64,000 nt of DNA from Novosphingobium acidiphilum DSM 19966 (GCF_000429005.1 NZ_AUBA01000001.1:186001-250000); one strand, 5' to 3'; counted from the stretch's first letter, positions 43,718-52,533 are shown. Translations and numbers: made by a program. The notes: generated by a model from the letters alone, not told the origin.

Positions 43718-45275
43718 CGCGATGATTGCCGATCACGCCATGGCGCCAGGCTTGCCGGTGTACTGGCGGCGCGCTTTGATGCACCTGTTGCTCGCCTGGT
43801 GCGGCCTGATCGTGCTGTTCGCGCCCGACTGGCGCGCCATGGCGCTGCAATGGTGGGGCAGTTCGACCTACAATCATATCCTGCTGGTACCGCCGATCCT
43901 GGGCTGGCTGGTGGCGCAGCGCCGGCACGAGCTGGTGCAATTGCGACCCGTGCCGTGGTGGCCGGCGCTGGTGGCGTTTGCGGGCGCAGCGTTCCTGTGG
44001 TTGCTGGGCGATTTTGCCGGGCTGGCGGTGGCGCGGCAATTGGCGGTAGTGATCATGGCGCAGGCGTCACTGGCCGCGATCATGGGGCCGCAGGTCGTGG
44101 CGGGATTGCTGTTTCCGCTGTGCTATATGCTGTTTCTCGTGCCGATGGGGGATGAAATGATCCCCTTTCTGCAAACGCTGACCGCGCGTTTGACGATGGC
44201 GTTTCTAAGGTTGGCGCAGGTCCCGGCGACCAATGCTGGCGTGTTCATCACCACGCCTGCGGGGTATTTCGAAGTGGCCGAGGCGTGTTCGGGGGTCAAG
44301 TTCCTGATTGCCATGATCGCCTATGGCGCGCTGGTGGCCAATGTCTGTTTTCTGCGCTGGCGCCGTCGTGCCGCGTTCATGGCGGTGTCGGTGATCGTAC
44401 CCGTGCTGGCCAATGGTTTGCGCGCGTTCGGCACGATCTGGATCGCCGGCTGGTACGGCCTCAGCTTCGCCAGCAGTTTTGACCATGTGTTCTATGGCTG
44501 GGTGTTCTTTGCGGTGGTCATGGCGCTGTCCATGGCAGTCGGCTGGCGGTTTTTCGATCGGCGGGTGGATCTGCCGATGATCGATCCACTGGCGATTGCC
44601 GCCGACCCACGCCTGAGTTGGCTGTCCACCTTGCAGGCATCACCGCGGATGATCCTGGCGGTGATGCTGGCGCTGGTGCTGGGCTTTCTGGGGTGGAGCC
44701 GGGCGGCGGACCTGTTGTCGGCGCCGCTGCCGCAGCGGCTGCCCGAACCACAGGTTACCGGATGGATACTGACCGGGGCCGAAGATCGCACGCCGTGGGT
44801 GCCGCTGCATGGCGGGTCGGACGGGCATCTGCGGCTGCGCTATCGCAATGCCGCCGGCGATACCGTCGATGTGGCGCTGGCGATCTATGCCAACCAGGGC
44901 GACGGGCGGGCGGCGGGCGGGTTTGGCCAGGGCGCATTGCCGTTGGGCGGGCGCTGGTCGTGGGAACGCGCCGCGCAGCCGGTGGGCGTTGCGAAAAGCG
45001 ATCTGATCCAGGTGCCGGGCGATGGTCCCGATCCCGAACGGCGGCTGTGCCTGACCTGGTACCGTAGCGGATCCCTTCTTACCGGCAGCAATCTGGCGCT
45101 GCGGTTGCATGCGATGACCGATCATCTGCTGCTGCGGCGCGAAGTGACGGCCGTCCTGATCGTGTCGGCCTCAAACCGGCTCAATCGCGACCCGGCGGCT
45201 GCGGTCGGCGCGTTTCTGGCGGCCGCCGGTCCGCTTGACCGGTGGCTTGATCACGCCATTTCAAGGCAGGACTGA
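43707..45275 (+). CDS. xrtA: exosortase A with fused C-terminal EpsI domain
   Basis: 522 residues. The first 300 residues are an integral membrane exosortase with about eight helices and the catalytic triad Cys194 (AEACSGVKFL), Arg239 (LANGLRAFG) and His260 (SSFDHVFYGW). The C-terminal 200 residues are a periplasmic EpsI domain (LPEPQVTGWILTG, RLCLTWYRSGSLLTG). Exosortases cleave PEP-CTERM C-terminal signals during export of cell-surface proteins. Numbering is from the ATG at 43707; an in-frame ATG at 43722 clears the glycosyltransferase stop codon and is equally possible. No substrate with a PEP-CTERM tail is encoded in the window. Confidence 0.93.
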   Translation: MQRDAMIADHAMAPGLPVYWRRALMHLLLAWCGLIVLFAPDWRAMALQWWGSSTYNHILLVPPILGWLVAQRRHELVQLRPVPWWPALVAFAGAAFLWLLGDFAGLAVARQLAVVIMAQASLAAIMGPQVVAGLLFPLCYMLFLVPMGDEMIPFLQTLTARLTMAFLRLAQVPATNAGVFITTPAGYFEVAEACSGVKFLIAMIAYGALVANVCFLRWRRRAAFMAVSVIVPVLANGLRAFGTIWIAGWYGLSFASSFDHVFYGWVFFAVVMALSMAVGWRFFDRRVDLPMIDPLAIAADPRLSWLSTLQASPRMILAVMLALVLGFLGWSRAADLLSAPLPQRLPEPQVTGWILTGAEDRTPWVPLHGGSDGHLRLRYRNAAGDTVDVALAIYANQGDGRAAGGFGQGALPLGGRWSWERAAQPVGVAKSDLIQVPGDGPDPERRLCLTWYRSGSLLTGSNLALRLHAMTDHLLLRREVTAVLIVSASNRLNRDPAAAVGAFLAAAGPLDRWLDHAISRQD

Positions 45276-45280
45276 CACCC

Positions 45281-47176
45281 ATGTGCGGCATCGCGGGAAT
45301 CTTCGATCCTCGGGCCGATGCGCCGGTCGATCCTGCGCGGATCGCTGCGATGCTGGCCGCTGCGCCGCACCGTGGCCCTGACGGGCGCGGCACCTGGACC
45401 GCACCGGGGATCGGGCTTGGCCATTTGCGGCTGGCGATCATCGATCTGGCCGGATCGCCACAGCCCATGGCATCGAGCGATGGCCAGGTCATGCTGGTGT
45501 TCAACGGCGAGATCTACAATTTCCGCGAATTGCGCCGCGAATTGCAAAACCTTGGCGCCGTGTTCCACACCGATGGCGACAGCGAGGTGATCATCGCCGC
45601 GTGGCAACGCTGGGGCGTCGATTGCCTGGCGCGGCTGCACGGCATGTTTGCCTTTGCGCTGTATGACCTTCGGCAACGCAGCCTGTTTCTGGCGCGCGAC
45701 CGGCTGGGTGTGAAACCGTTGTTCATGGCCACGCTGGCCGACGGCACCACGATTTTCGGGTCCGAGCTGAAGCAGCTGCTGGCGCATTCCGGCCTGCCAC
45801 GCGACATCGATCCGCTGGCGATCGAGGATTACATGGCCTGGGGCTATGTGCCCGAGGGGCGATCGATCCTGCGCGGTGTGGAAAAGCTGGCGGCCGGGCA
45901 TTATCGCCTGTTGCGTCACACCGCGGCCCCTGCCGCATCGGTGCAATGGTGGGATGTCAGCTTTGCCGACCGCGCCTGTGGATCGGCCGATGCGCTGGGC
46001 GAAGAATTGCTGCATCATCTGCACGAAGCCGTAACCTCGCGCATGGCGGCAGACGTGCCGCTGGGGGCATTTCTGTCGGGCGGGGTCGACAGTTCCGCGG
46101 TGGTCGCGATCATGGCCGGGGCGAGTGCCGATCGGGTGAAAACCTGTTCGATCGGGTTCGATGTCGCCGCACTCGACGAAACCGCCTATGCCGATCGCAT
46201 TGCTGCGCACTATCACACCGAACATTACCGCCGCACCGTGCGGTCGGACGATTTTGCGCAAGTGGGCCGGTTGGCCGCGATGTTCGACGAACCGTTTGCC
46301 GACGCCTCGGCATTGCCGACCTGGCGGGTGTGCCAACTGGCGCGTGACCATGTAACGGTGGCCTTGTCGGGCGATGGCGCGGACGAAGCGTTTGCCGGAT
46401 ATCGCCGCCTGACGTTTCACCATCGCGAAGATCAGGTGCGGTCGCGTTTGCCCGCTGTGGTGCGGCACGCGATGTTGGGCCCGCTTGGCGCGGTATGGCC
46501 CGCGCTGGGGTGGGCGCCGCGCCCCTTGCGCGCCAAGGGCACGCTGCAAAGCCTGGCGCTCGACAGCGACGCTGCGTATGCGCGGACGCTGTCGATGACC
46601 CGCAGCGAAGCGCGCGACGCGTTATATTCGCCCGCATTCCGCCGGGTGCGCGGCGATTATCGTGCCGAAACCGCGATGATCGACGTGATGCGCGGCGCGC
46701 CCGCGCGCAGTGCGCTCGATCGGGCGCAATATGCCGATCTGAAATGCTACTTGCCGGGCGACATCCTGACCAAGGTCGATCGCGCCAGCATGGCGGTCAG
46801 TCTTGAGGCGCGCGAACCGTTGCTTGATCATCGGCTGATCGAATTTGCCGCGCGCCTGCCCGAGGACCTGCGGGTCAGGGGCAGTACCGGAAAATGGCTG
46901 ATGAAGCAGGTCTTGCGCCCCAGCCTGCCCGAAGACGTGCTGTTCCGCCCCAAGATGGGCTTTGTCACGCCGATTGCAACCTGGTTTCGCGGCCCCCTGG
47001 CGGCACAGGCGCGCGCCATTGCCGATGGCGGTGCGCTGGCCGAAACCGGCTGGTTTGATCCCGCGCGGATCGCGGGTCTGGTGGAAAGCCATATTGCTGG
47101 CCGCGCCGATACCAGCCGTACGCTGTGGCAATTGCTGATGCTGGAACACAGCCTGTCACGCCTGATCGGGCCCTGA
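45281..47176 (+). CDS. XrtA/PEP-CTERM-system amidotransferase (asparagine-synthase type)
   Basis: 631 residues. Met is followed by the glutaminase nucleophile Cys2 (MCGIAGIFDP), then HRGPDGRGTW and LVFNGEIYNFRELRREL. The synthetase half has the ATP-pyrophosphatase loop LSGGVDSSAVVAIMAG and DQRQ-like acidic sites (SIGFD). It amidates a carboxyl group, here probably a uronic acid of the polysaccharide or a peptide side chain (inference), using glutamine and ATP. It starts 5 bp after xrtA and is the last gene of the operon. Confidence 0.92.
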   Translation: MCGIAGIFDPRADAPVDPARIAAMLAAAPHRGPDGRGTWTAPGIGLGHLRLAIIDLAGSPQPMASSDGQVMLVFNGEIYNFRELRRELQNLGAVFHTDGDSEVIIAAWQRWGVDCLARLHGMFAFALYDLRQRSLFLARDRLGVKPLFMATLADGTTIFGSELKQLLAHSGLPRDIDPLAIEDYMAWGYVPEGRSILRGVEKLAAGHYRLLRHTAAPAASVQWWDVSFADRACGSADALGEELLHHLHEAVTSRMAADVPLGAFLSGGVDSSAVVAIMAGASADRVKTCSIGFDVAALDETAYADRIAAHYHTEHYRRTVRSDDFAQVGRLAAMFDEPFADASALPTWRVCQLARDHVTVALSGDGADEAFAGYRRLTFHHREDQVRSRLPAVVRHAMLGPLGAVWPALGWAPRPLRAKGTLQSLALDSDAAYARTLSMTRSEARDALYSPAFRRVRGDYRAETAMIDVMRGAPARSALDRAQYADLKCYLPGDILTKVDRASMAVSLEAREPLLDHRLIEFAARLPEDLRVRGSTGKWLMKQVLRPSLPEDVLFRPKMGFVTPIATWFRGPLAAQARAIADGGALAETGWFDPARIAGLVESHIAGRADTSRTLWQLLMLEHSLSRLIGP

Positions 47177-47197
47177 TTTCGGGGCGGGGGGCAGCCA

Positions 47198-47220
47198 ATA
47201 ACTTTAGTTATGTATTGACA
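47198..47220 (+). promoter_or_regulatory. dyad plus TTGACA box upstream of the EAL gene
   Basis: ATAACT-TT-AGTTAT (47198-47211) is an exact inverted repeat, followed by a perfect -35 box TTGACA (47215-47220). I could not find a well-spaced -10 (best TA-rich candidates near 47243-47250 are 22-24 bp away), so the promoter is unproven. The AT-rich 145-bp gap suggests that the EAL gene has its own promoter. Confidence 0.3.
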
Positions 47221-47321
47221 AGCAGCAAAGGTTTGCATGGTTCATATATCGTAACCAAGGTAACAGGATGTCAACCAATTCGGACTAATCCAGTCATGAT
47301 ATCCCATGGCGCCAAGGACAG

Positions 47322-49571
47322 ATGCGTAAACATTTGCGATCTCCGCTGATCATTGCTTTGCTGGCCGCACTGGCCGGTTGGGCATTGCAGGCTGCGGATC
47401 CGTTGGGGCATACCTACTGGAACGTTGTCTACAAGCTTTGGCACGATCCGGCGCCGTCATCGATTGTCGTGGTAACCGGGGTTGATGCCAACGAACTTGG
47501 TGTTGCCGGCGAAGCCCGTCTGCTCGACATCGTGCGGCAGGCAAAACCGTCGCGAATGTTTCTTGATTTCAAGCTGCAGGGTGATTCTGCCAGTGCGGGT
47601 GACGATGCCTTGCGCGCGGCGATTGCGCGGCTCAGCCGCGATACGGCCTTTGTCGTTCGATCGAACAAAAATGACCGGTTTGATGCGGCATCGTTCAACA
47701 TGCCCGATCCCGGGCTGATCGGGCACCGCCCGGTGGTGCTGTCGGCCTGGTCGGTGAATTTCCTGTTTTTCGCCGAATCCAGCCCCAATGCGATTGTTCT
47801 GGGCGGCGTGCGCTATCCTGTGCTGGCAACCGTGCTTGCCGGGGGCAGGGGCGGGCTGGGTGGAACTTTTTATCCCGACTTTGCGGTTGATCCGCAGGCC
47901 ATCCCGACCATTCCGGCGCGCCGCCTGTTGGACGGCCATGCGCCGCTTGGCCTGCTGACGGGCAAACAGGTGATTGTTGCGGGTTCCGCGCAAGGCACCG
48001 GTGCCGCCTATTTCGGGCACCAGGTCCCCAGTCCCTATGCGCTTGACGTGGCCGGCGCGGCATCGCTGGAACGCCCTTTTCCGATCAGCCTGACGGCCTT
48101 GCCACTGCTGGGTCTGGCCGGATTGCTGCTGTGGTGGGCGGGCCGGTCGCAACGCCCTTTGCGCAACCGGATCTATTTCGCGACGGTTGCGGCTGTGCTG
48201 GTCCTGCCGATCGGCCTGCGCATGCTGGGCATCGTCTGCTATCCGGATTCGGCGCTGTTTGCGCTGATTGTATTTAGCGGCATGCGGCTGTGGCAAGAAC
48301 GTACCCGCAAAATCCAGCAGACCAGTGCGTCCGGCCTGCCCAATATGCTGGCGTTGTCGAACAATGCCTTGCCCGTGGGTTGCGACGTGGTGGTGGCAGC
48401 GGTCGCACGGTACGAAGAAATCATGGCCACGCTGCCGATCGAACTGCACGGTGAATGTGCGATCCAGATTGCCCGGCGGATCGGGGCGGGGTCGGGTGCG
48501 ACCGACATCTACCATTCCGATGGCGGCCACTTTGCCTGGACCGAAGAGGCGCGCCCGCTCGACATGCAGCTGAGCCACCTCGAAGGGTTGCGTGCGCTGT
48601 TTGCCGCGCCGTTGCAGATTGGCCCCAACACGTTTGATATCAACATCCATTTCGGATTAGATCGCAACGAGGGCGTTGAAAGCGCCACGCGGGTCAATTC
48701 CGCGCTGGCCAGCGCCAACGAGGCGCTGACCAACGGTCGCGCGATCGAACTGTTCGAGGCGCATCGCCTGGCCGAGGCGCCGTGGGAACTGTCGCTGCAT
48801 GCGCGCATCGACGAAGGCCTGCGCAATGGCGACATCTGGCTGGCCTATCAGGCGCAGTGGGATCTGGCGACCAACCGGATCTGCGGAGCAGAGGCGCTGA
48901 TCCGCTGGAATCATCCAACACGCGGGCCGATCGCGCCCAATGCCTTTATCCTTCAGGCCGAACGCGCCGGGCGGATCGACGCGCTGACCTATTGGGTGCT
49001 CGATCAGGCCGCGGCGGCCGCGCGCACCATCAATGCCAAGGGACCGCGGTTCCAGATGAGCGTGAACCTGTCGGGGCAAATGGTCGACAAGCCCGATCTG
49101 GTGCGCACTTTTGGCGAAATCGTCGCCCGGCGTGCGGTAGATCCCGGGCTGATCACGGTGGAAGTGACCGAGACGAGCAGTCTGGGCAACCGCACCGCGG
49201 CAGTCCACAATCTGACGCAGTTGCGCCAACTGGGCTTTCGCCTGTCGATCGACGATTTCGGGACGGGCGAGGCGAGCCTGGCCTATCTTGCCGATCTGCC
49301 CAGCGACGAGCTGAAGCTTGACCGTCGGTTCGTGGCGCGGATCGTGGATAGCGATCGCGAACGCGCCATCGTTGCCAGCACGATCGGCTTGGCCCACGCG
49401 CTGGGTCAGACAGTGGTGGCCGAAGGTATCGAGGATGCCGCGACGCTGGCGTTGCTGCGCAGCATGGGTTGCGATCATGCACAGGGGTTCTTCCTGGGGC
49501 GACCAAAGCCCTTTGCCGTATTCGAGCGCGAATACGACGGTGGCGGGCTGCGCCAGTTTGGTTATGTTTAG
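47322..49571 (+). CDS. CHASE2-type membrane sensor with degenerate GGDEF and EAL domain, c-di-GMP phosphodiesterase
   Basis: 749 residues. An N-terminal helix and a short CHASE2-like extracytoplasmic domain (to about residue 240) are followed by two to three helices (PLLGLAGLLLWW, AVLVLPIGLRMLGI), a degenerate GGDEF-like region (YHSDGGHFAW instead of GGDEF; residues 325-445) and a complete EAL domain: CGAEALIRWNHP, SVNLSGQM, EVTETSS, SIDDFGTGEAS, ELKLDRRFV, VAEGIED, AQGFFLGRP. All metal and catalytic residues I know for EAL enzymes are present, so it should hydrolyse c-di-GMP. AAGGA is 4 bases before the ATG. Its place after the exopolysaccharide operon suggests control of polymer production or motility. 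Confidence 0.88.
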   Translation: MRKHLRSPLIIALLAALAGWALQAADPLGHTYWNVVYKLWHDPAPSSIVVVTGVDANELGVAGEARLLDIVRQAKPSRMFLDFKLQGDSASAGDDALRAAIARLSRDTAFVVRSNKNDRFDAASFNMPDPGLIGHRPVVLSAWSVNFLFFAESSPNAIVLGGVRYPVLATVLAGGRGGLGGTFYPDFAVDPQAIPTIPARRLLDGHAPLGLLTGKQVIVAGSAQGTGAAYFGHQVPSPYALDVAGAASLERPFPISLTALPLLGLAGLLLWWAGRSQRPLRNRIYFATVAAVLVLPIGLRMLGIVCYPDSALFALIVFSGMRLWQERTRKIQQTSASGLPNMLALSNNALPVGCDVVVAAVARYEEIMATLPIELHGECAIQIARRIGAGSGATDIYHSDGGHFAWTEEARPLDMQLSHLEGLRALFAAPLQIGPNTFDINIHFGLDRNEGVESATRVNSALASANEALTNGRAIELFEAHRLAEAPWELSLHARIDEGLRNGDIWLAYQAQWDLATNRICGAEALIRWNHPTRGPIAPNAFILQAERAGRIDALTYWVLDQAAAAARTINAKGPRFQMSVNLSGQMVDKPDLVRTFGEIVARRAVDPGLITVEVTETSSLGNRTAAVHNLTQLRQLGFRLSIDDFGTGEASLAYLADLPSDELKLDRRFVARIVDSDRERAIVASTIGLAHALGQTVVAEGIEDAATLALLRSMGCDHAQGFFLGRPKPFAVFEREYDGGGLRQFGYV

Positions 49572-49574
49572 ATC

Positions 49575-49603
49575 TTGTTAACCATTTGAAGCAGTGATAT
49601 TTA
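49575..49603 (+). promoter_or_regulatory. putative promoter of the small RNA/peptide unit
   Basis: TTGTTA (49575-49580), 17-bp spacer, TATTTA (49598-49603), immediately after the EAL stop codon. It predicts a start near 49610, 25 nt before the 7-codon reading frame. Confidence 0.45.
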
Positions 49604-49634
49604 CCGTTCTCCACCGTGGATGGAGGACAAAACT

Positions 49635-49658
49635 ATGTGGAAGTTTCTTTGGGGCTGA
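49635..49658 (+). CDS. possible 7-residue peptide MWKFLWG
   Basis: ATG at 49635 follows GGAGG (49622-49626) by 8 bases, an ideal ribosome binding site and the strongest one in this stretch. Seven codons then a TGA inside the first hairpin. Two Trp and one Phe in seven residues resemble attenuation leader peptides, but no amino-acid biosynthesis gene lies downstream. It may be a regulatory upstream frame of a small RNA or a true micropeptide. Confidence 0.45.
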   Translation: MWKFLWG

Positions 49659-49753
49659 GCCCGAACTGACTTCGTTGAATCGAAGTCTACACTTGGCGGA
49701 AATCTGCGGTTCTCTGATAGATTGAGCCAAGTGCCGCACTAAGCGGAATTCTT

Positions 49754-49786
49754 GAAGCCCGTGCCAAGCACGGGCTTCATTTTTTT
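49754..49786 (+). terminator. intrinsic terminator
   Basis: GAAGCCCGTG (49754-49763), loop CCAAG, CACGGGCTTC (49769-49778), then A and TTTTTTT. A perfect 10-bp GC-rich stem with a seven-T tail, the clearest intrinsic terminator in the window. Read on the minus strand it has no comparable A/T tail, so it serves the plus strand. Confidence 0.9.
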
Positions 49787-49911
49787 GTTTCGCTTTCGAA
49801 TCGCGGTTAACGAGTCGAAACGTTTTGCTCGCTTCGGACCATGATTTAGTTGCGTTGTGCCATTTTGGGATCGTGTTCTGCCCCAGCGGGCAGGGGGCCC
49901 GGCAATGTCAG

Positions 49912-51039
49912 TCAGTCTTCGCCGTGGCCCAGCGCAAGATAGTCCTGCGACTGCATTTCCATCAGCCGGCTGACCGTGCGATCAAAGGCAAAACGGCCTT
50001 CCTCGTCCCCTCCGCCATCGCGCTGGTACAAATCTTCGGGATTGGCCGCCGCGGTTGCGATCAGCTTGACCTTGTGTTCGTACAGAGCGTCGATCAGCGT
50101 GATCAAACGCATCGTCTCGTTGCGCCGCTCGGGTCCAAGCTGCGGGATCGCGACCAGGATCACCGTGTGATACTTGCGCGCGATCGCCAGATAGTCAGAC
50201 GCGCCGCGCGCTTCCACACACAGCCGCTTGAAACTGAACACCGCCACGCCCTTCAGGCTTTTGGGCACATGCAGCGTGCGGCCAACCCCGACATCAAGCT
50301 CGGCCGAAGGGACATTGGCGCTGTCTTCGGGCGAAAAGTCGGTCAGGCGGAAAAACGCTTCGCGCACTTCGGCCGTTGCCGCATCGCCGATCGGCGTGTG
50401 CCAGGTGCCCAGGCCCTGCATGCGATGCATCCGGTAATCGGTCGGGCCGTTCAGGCCCAGCACATCCAGCGTTTCGCCGATCAGCGCGATAAACGGCAGG
50501 AAATGTTCGCGGTTCAACCCGTTCTTGTACAAATCCGCAGGCGCACGGTTTGACGTGGTGACAATCACCACGCCATGCCGTTCGATCAGCGCGGTGAACA
50601 GCCGGCTCATGATCATGGCGTCGGCGCTGTTGTTCACGACCATTTCGTCGAACGCCAGGACGTGCGCGGTGGCGGCAATCGCCGCGGCCACGGGCGCGAT
50701 CGGATCGCCGGCTTCCTTCTTGCGCTCTTCGTGCAGGCGGGCATGCACATCCAGCATGAATTCGTGGAAATGTGCGCGACGCTTGGCGACAAGCGCCAGA
50801 TTGTCGTGGAACAGGTCCATCAGCATCGATTTGCCGCGGCCCACGCTGCCCCACAGATACACACCGCGGGGCGCCGCCACTTTGCGCCCCAGCAGCCGGC
50901 CCAGCAGGCCCGTCGCGCCGGCCGGTTGTTCCAGTTCCTGTTGCAACTGGTCCAGCCGCGCGGCGGCGGCGGCCTGTTCGGGATCGGGATGCAATTCGCC
51001 GCCGGCGACGAGTTGCCGGTACCGTTCAAGCACCCGCAT
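49912..51039 (-). CDS. zapE: cell division protein ZapE (AFG1-like ATPase)
   Basis: 375 residues. Walker A is YLWGSVGRGKSMLMDLFHD, Walker B VLAFDEMVVNNSADAMI, and the family block IVTTSNRAPADLYKNGLNRE is present. ZapE is a cytoplasmic AFG1-family ATPase that binds FtsZ filaments and is needed for constriction under stress. The ATG at 51039 follows the stop of the thioesterase gene with no gap (TGA-ATG), so the two are coupled. Length is normal. The 3' end is near a GC-rich hairpin-like stretch, but I see no clear terminator. Confidence 0.92.
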   Translation of the reverse strand: MRVLERYRQLVAGGELHPDPEQAAAAARLDQLQQELEQPAGATGLLGRLLGRKVAAPRGVYLWGSVGRGKSMLMDLFHDNLALVAKRRAHFHEFMLDVHARLHEERKKEAGDPIAPVAAAIAATAHVLAFDEMVVNNSADAMIMSRLFTALIERHGVVIVTTSNRAPADLYKNGLNREHFLPFIALIGETLDVLGLNGPTDYRMHRMQGLGTWHTPIGDAATAEVREAFFRLTDFSPEDSANVPSAELDVGVGRTLHVPKSLKGVAVFSFKRLCVEARGASDYLAIARKYHTVILVAIPQLGPERRNETMRLITLIDALYEHKVKLIATAAANPEDLYQRDGGGDEEGRFAFDRTVSRLMEMQSQDYLALGHGED

Positions 51040-51510
51040 TCATCGCCCCGATGGTTTGCGCACAGTGCCGTTGTAGGCGGCAACCAGGTGGCCGTCCTGT
51101 TCGATCGTGCCACGAACGAACACCAGCCTTCGGGTTTCGCGCAGCACTTCGCTGATTGCATCAAGCGGCTGGCCGATCCGCCCCGCGCCGATGAACTGTG
51201 TCGACAGATCGAGCGTGACCGATCCGGCCGCATCGGCGCCCAGGATCAGGCGGATGCCCGAAAACAGCGAAATGTCGATCAGCGCCAGTGTTACCCCGCC
51301 GTGCACGGCATCGAGCAGGTTGCTGTGTCGCCGTCCGGGAAACATGCGCAGACGCACCGCCGGCTTGCCGCCGGGCAGCGGTTCTTCGCGCACCAGCAAC
51401 CGCCCCATCACTTGGGCGTTGAAGCGGGTCTGGTCGGTCAGGTCCCACGAATACCAGCCGGGATGATCCGCGGCCGGTTCGTGGACAAAGCCAATTTCGG
51501 TGCTGTTCAC
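51040..51510 (-). CDS. PaaI-like hotdog-fold thioesterase
   Basis: 156 residues from a GTG at 51510 (VNSTEIGFVHEP). The hotdog signature is SNLLDAVHGGVTLALIDI, with DLSTQFIGAGRIGQPL in the following strand. It would hydrolyse acyl- or aryl-CoA thioesters. There is no ATG in a sensible position: upstream residues (to 51609) overlap sdhB and have no family resemblance. No clear ribosome binding site precedes the GTG. It sits 22 bp after sdhB and directly before zapE. Confidence 0.78.
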   Translation of the reverse strand: MNSTEIGFVHEPAADHPGWYSWDLTDQTRFNAQVMGRLLVREEPLPGGKPAVRLRMFPGRRHSNLLDAVHGGVTLALIDISLFSGIRLILGADAAGSVTLDLSTQFIGAGRIGQPLDAISEVLRETRRLVFVRGTIEQDGHLVAAYNGTVRKPSGR

Positions 51511-51532
51511 GGCGGTGCGGCAATCTGCGCGA

Positions 51533-52315
51533 TCAGATCGCGCGTTCGGCCTGCATCTTCTTGATTTCGCCGATCGCGCGTGCCGGTGACAGCCCCTTGG
51601 GGCAGACATTGGCGCAATTCATGATCGTGTGGCAGCGATAAAGACGGAACGGATCTTCCAGTTCGTCAAGCCGTTCACCGGTCATTTCGTCGCGGCTGTC
51701 GGCCAGCCAGCGATAGGCCTGAAGCAAAATCGCCGGGCCCAGGAACTTGTCCGAATTCCACCAGTAGCTGGGGCACGAGGTCGAGCAGCAGGCGCACAGG
51801 ATGCATTCGTACAGCCCGTCCAGCTTTTCGCGCTGTTCGGGGCTTTGCAGCCGCTCTTTGCCCGAGGGTGTGGGCGAAACGGTCTGAAGCCACGGACGGA
51901 TCGAGGCATATTGCGCATAGAAATGGGTGAAATCGGGCACCAGGTCCTTGATCACTTCCATATGGGGCAGCGGCGTGATCCGCACTTCGCCCTTCAGGTC
52001 TTCGATCGCGGTGGTGCAGGCCAGGCCATTGCGGCCGTTGATGTTCATGGCGCACGACCCGCAGATGCCTTCGCGGCACGACCGGCGGAATGTCAGGCTG
52101 GGGTCCTGGTCCGACTTCATCTTGATCAGCGCGTCGAGCACCATCGGACCGCACTGGTCGAGATCGATCTCGAACGTGTCATAGCGCGGGTTCTGCCCGC
52201 TGTCGGGGTCATAGCGATAGACCTTGAACTTCCGCACCCGGACCTGGGTAGCCGCCGCGTGATGGCGCGACTTGCCCGTTACCGTGGAATTCTTCGGAAG
52301 ACTGAAAGTCGCCAT
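51533..52315 (-). CDS. sdhB: succinate dehydrogenase iron-sulfur subunit
   Basis: 260 residues. The N-terminal [2Fe-2S] domain has CREGICGSCAMNINGRNGLAC; the C-terminal domain has CILCACCSTSCPSYWWN and CHTIMNCANVCPKGL for the [4Fe-4S] and [3Fe-4S] clusters. It carries electrons from the flavoprotein SdhA to ubiquinone in complex II at the inner membrane. The ATG at 52315 (MATFSLPKN) has AGGG 9 bases upstream. No sdhC, sdhD or sdhA is in the adjacent region: the gene on its upstream side is a nitrilase, so sdhB is split from the other subunits or they lie elsewhere. Confidence 0.95.
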   Translation of the reverse strand: MATFSLPKNSTVTGKSRHHAAATQVRVRKFKVYRYDPDSGQNPRYDTFEIDLDQCGPMVLDALIKMKSDQDPSLTFRRSCREGICGSCAMNINGRNGLACTTAIEDLKGEVRITPLPHMEVIKDLVPDFTHFYAQYASIRPWLQTVSPTPSGKERLQSPEQREKLDGLYECILCACCSTSCPSYWWNSDKFLGPAILLQAYRWLADSRDEMTGERLDELEDPFRLYRCHTIMNCANVCPKGLSPARAIGEIKKMQAERAI

Positions 52316-52533
52316 GACCAAACCCTTGTTCGACGCGGCGCCTGGGGCCCACCCCGACAGGGGCGGTCGGTGGCACACGCACCATCCGATAAACCAGCAT
52401 TCGCGTGTGCGAAAAACCCGGCCAAGCCGGTCGTGTTCTCGCGCCTGCGAACGTTCGAATCGTCCTTAGCGCAACCAACGCAAGGGGCAAGTGCCTGATC
52501 GTGTGATCGGGCATTGTCCCTTCGCGGGATCGA

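Larger units (their letters stand above)
49610..49786 (+). ncRNA. structured small RNA with leader peptide, unidentified
   Basis: Four hairpins follow one another on the plus strand: GGGC-TGA-GCCC (49652-49662, overlapping the peptide stop), GACTTCG-TTGAAT-CGAAGTC (49668-49687), CACTTGGC...GCCAAGTG (49690-49697 / 49726-49733) with inner AATCT/AGATT pairing, and the terminator stem 49754-49778 with seven T. A promoter lies before it and no gene follows on this strand for several kilobases, so it is probably an independent small RNA, not a riboswitch of a downstream gene. I do not recognise the family. Boundaries are predicted. Confidence 0.55.

Noticed and set aside
49787..49821. GTTTCG ... 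CGAAAC inverted repeat after the terminator
   Set aside because: Short arms with a loose 23-bp spacer, easily due to chance next to AT-rich sequence.
52445..52460. CGTTCGAATCG, like a tRNA T-loop
   Set aside because: No acceptor or anticodon stem can be built around it.
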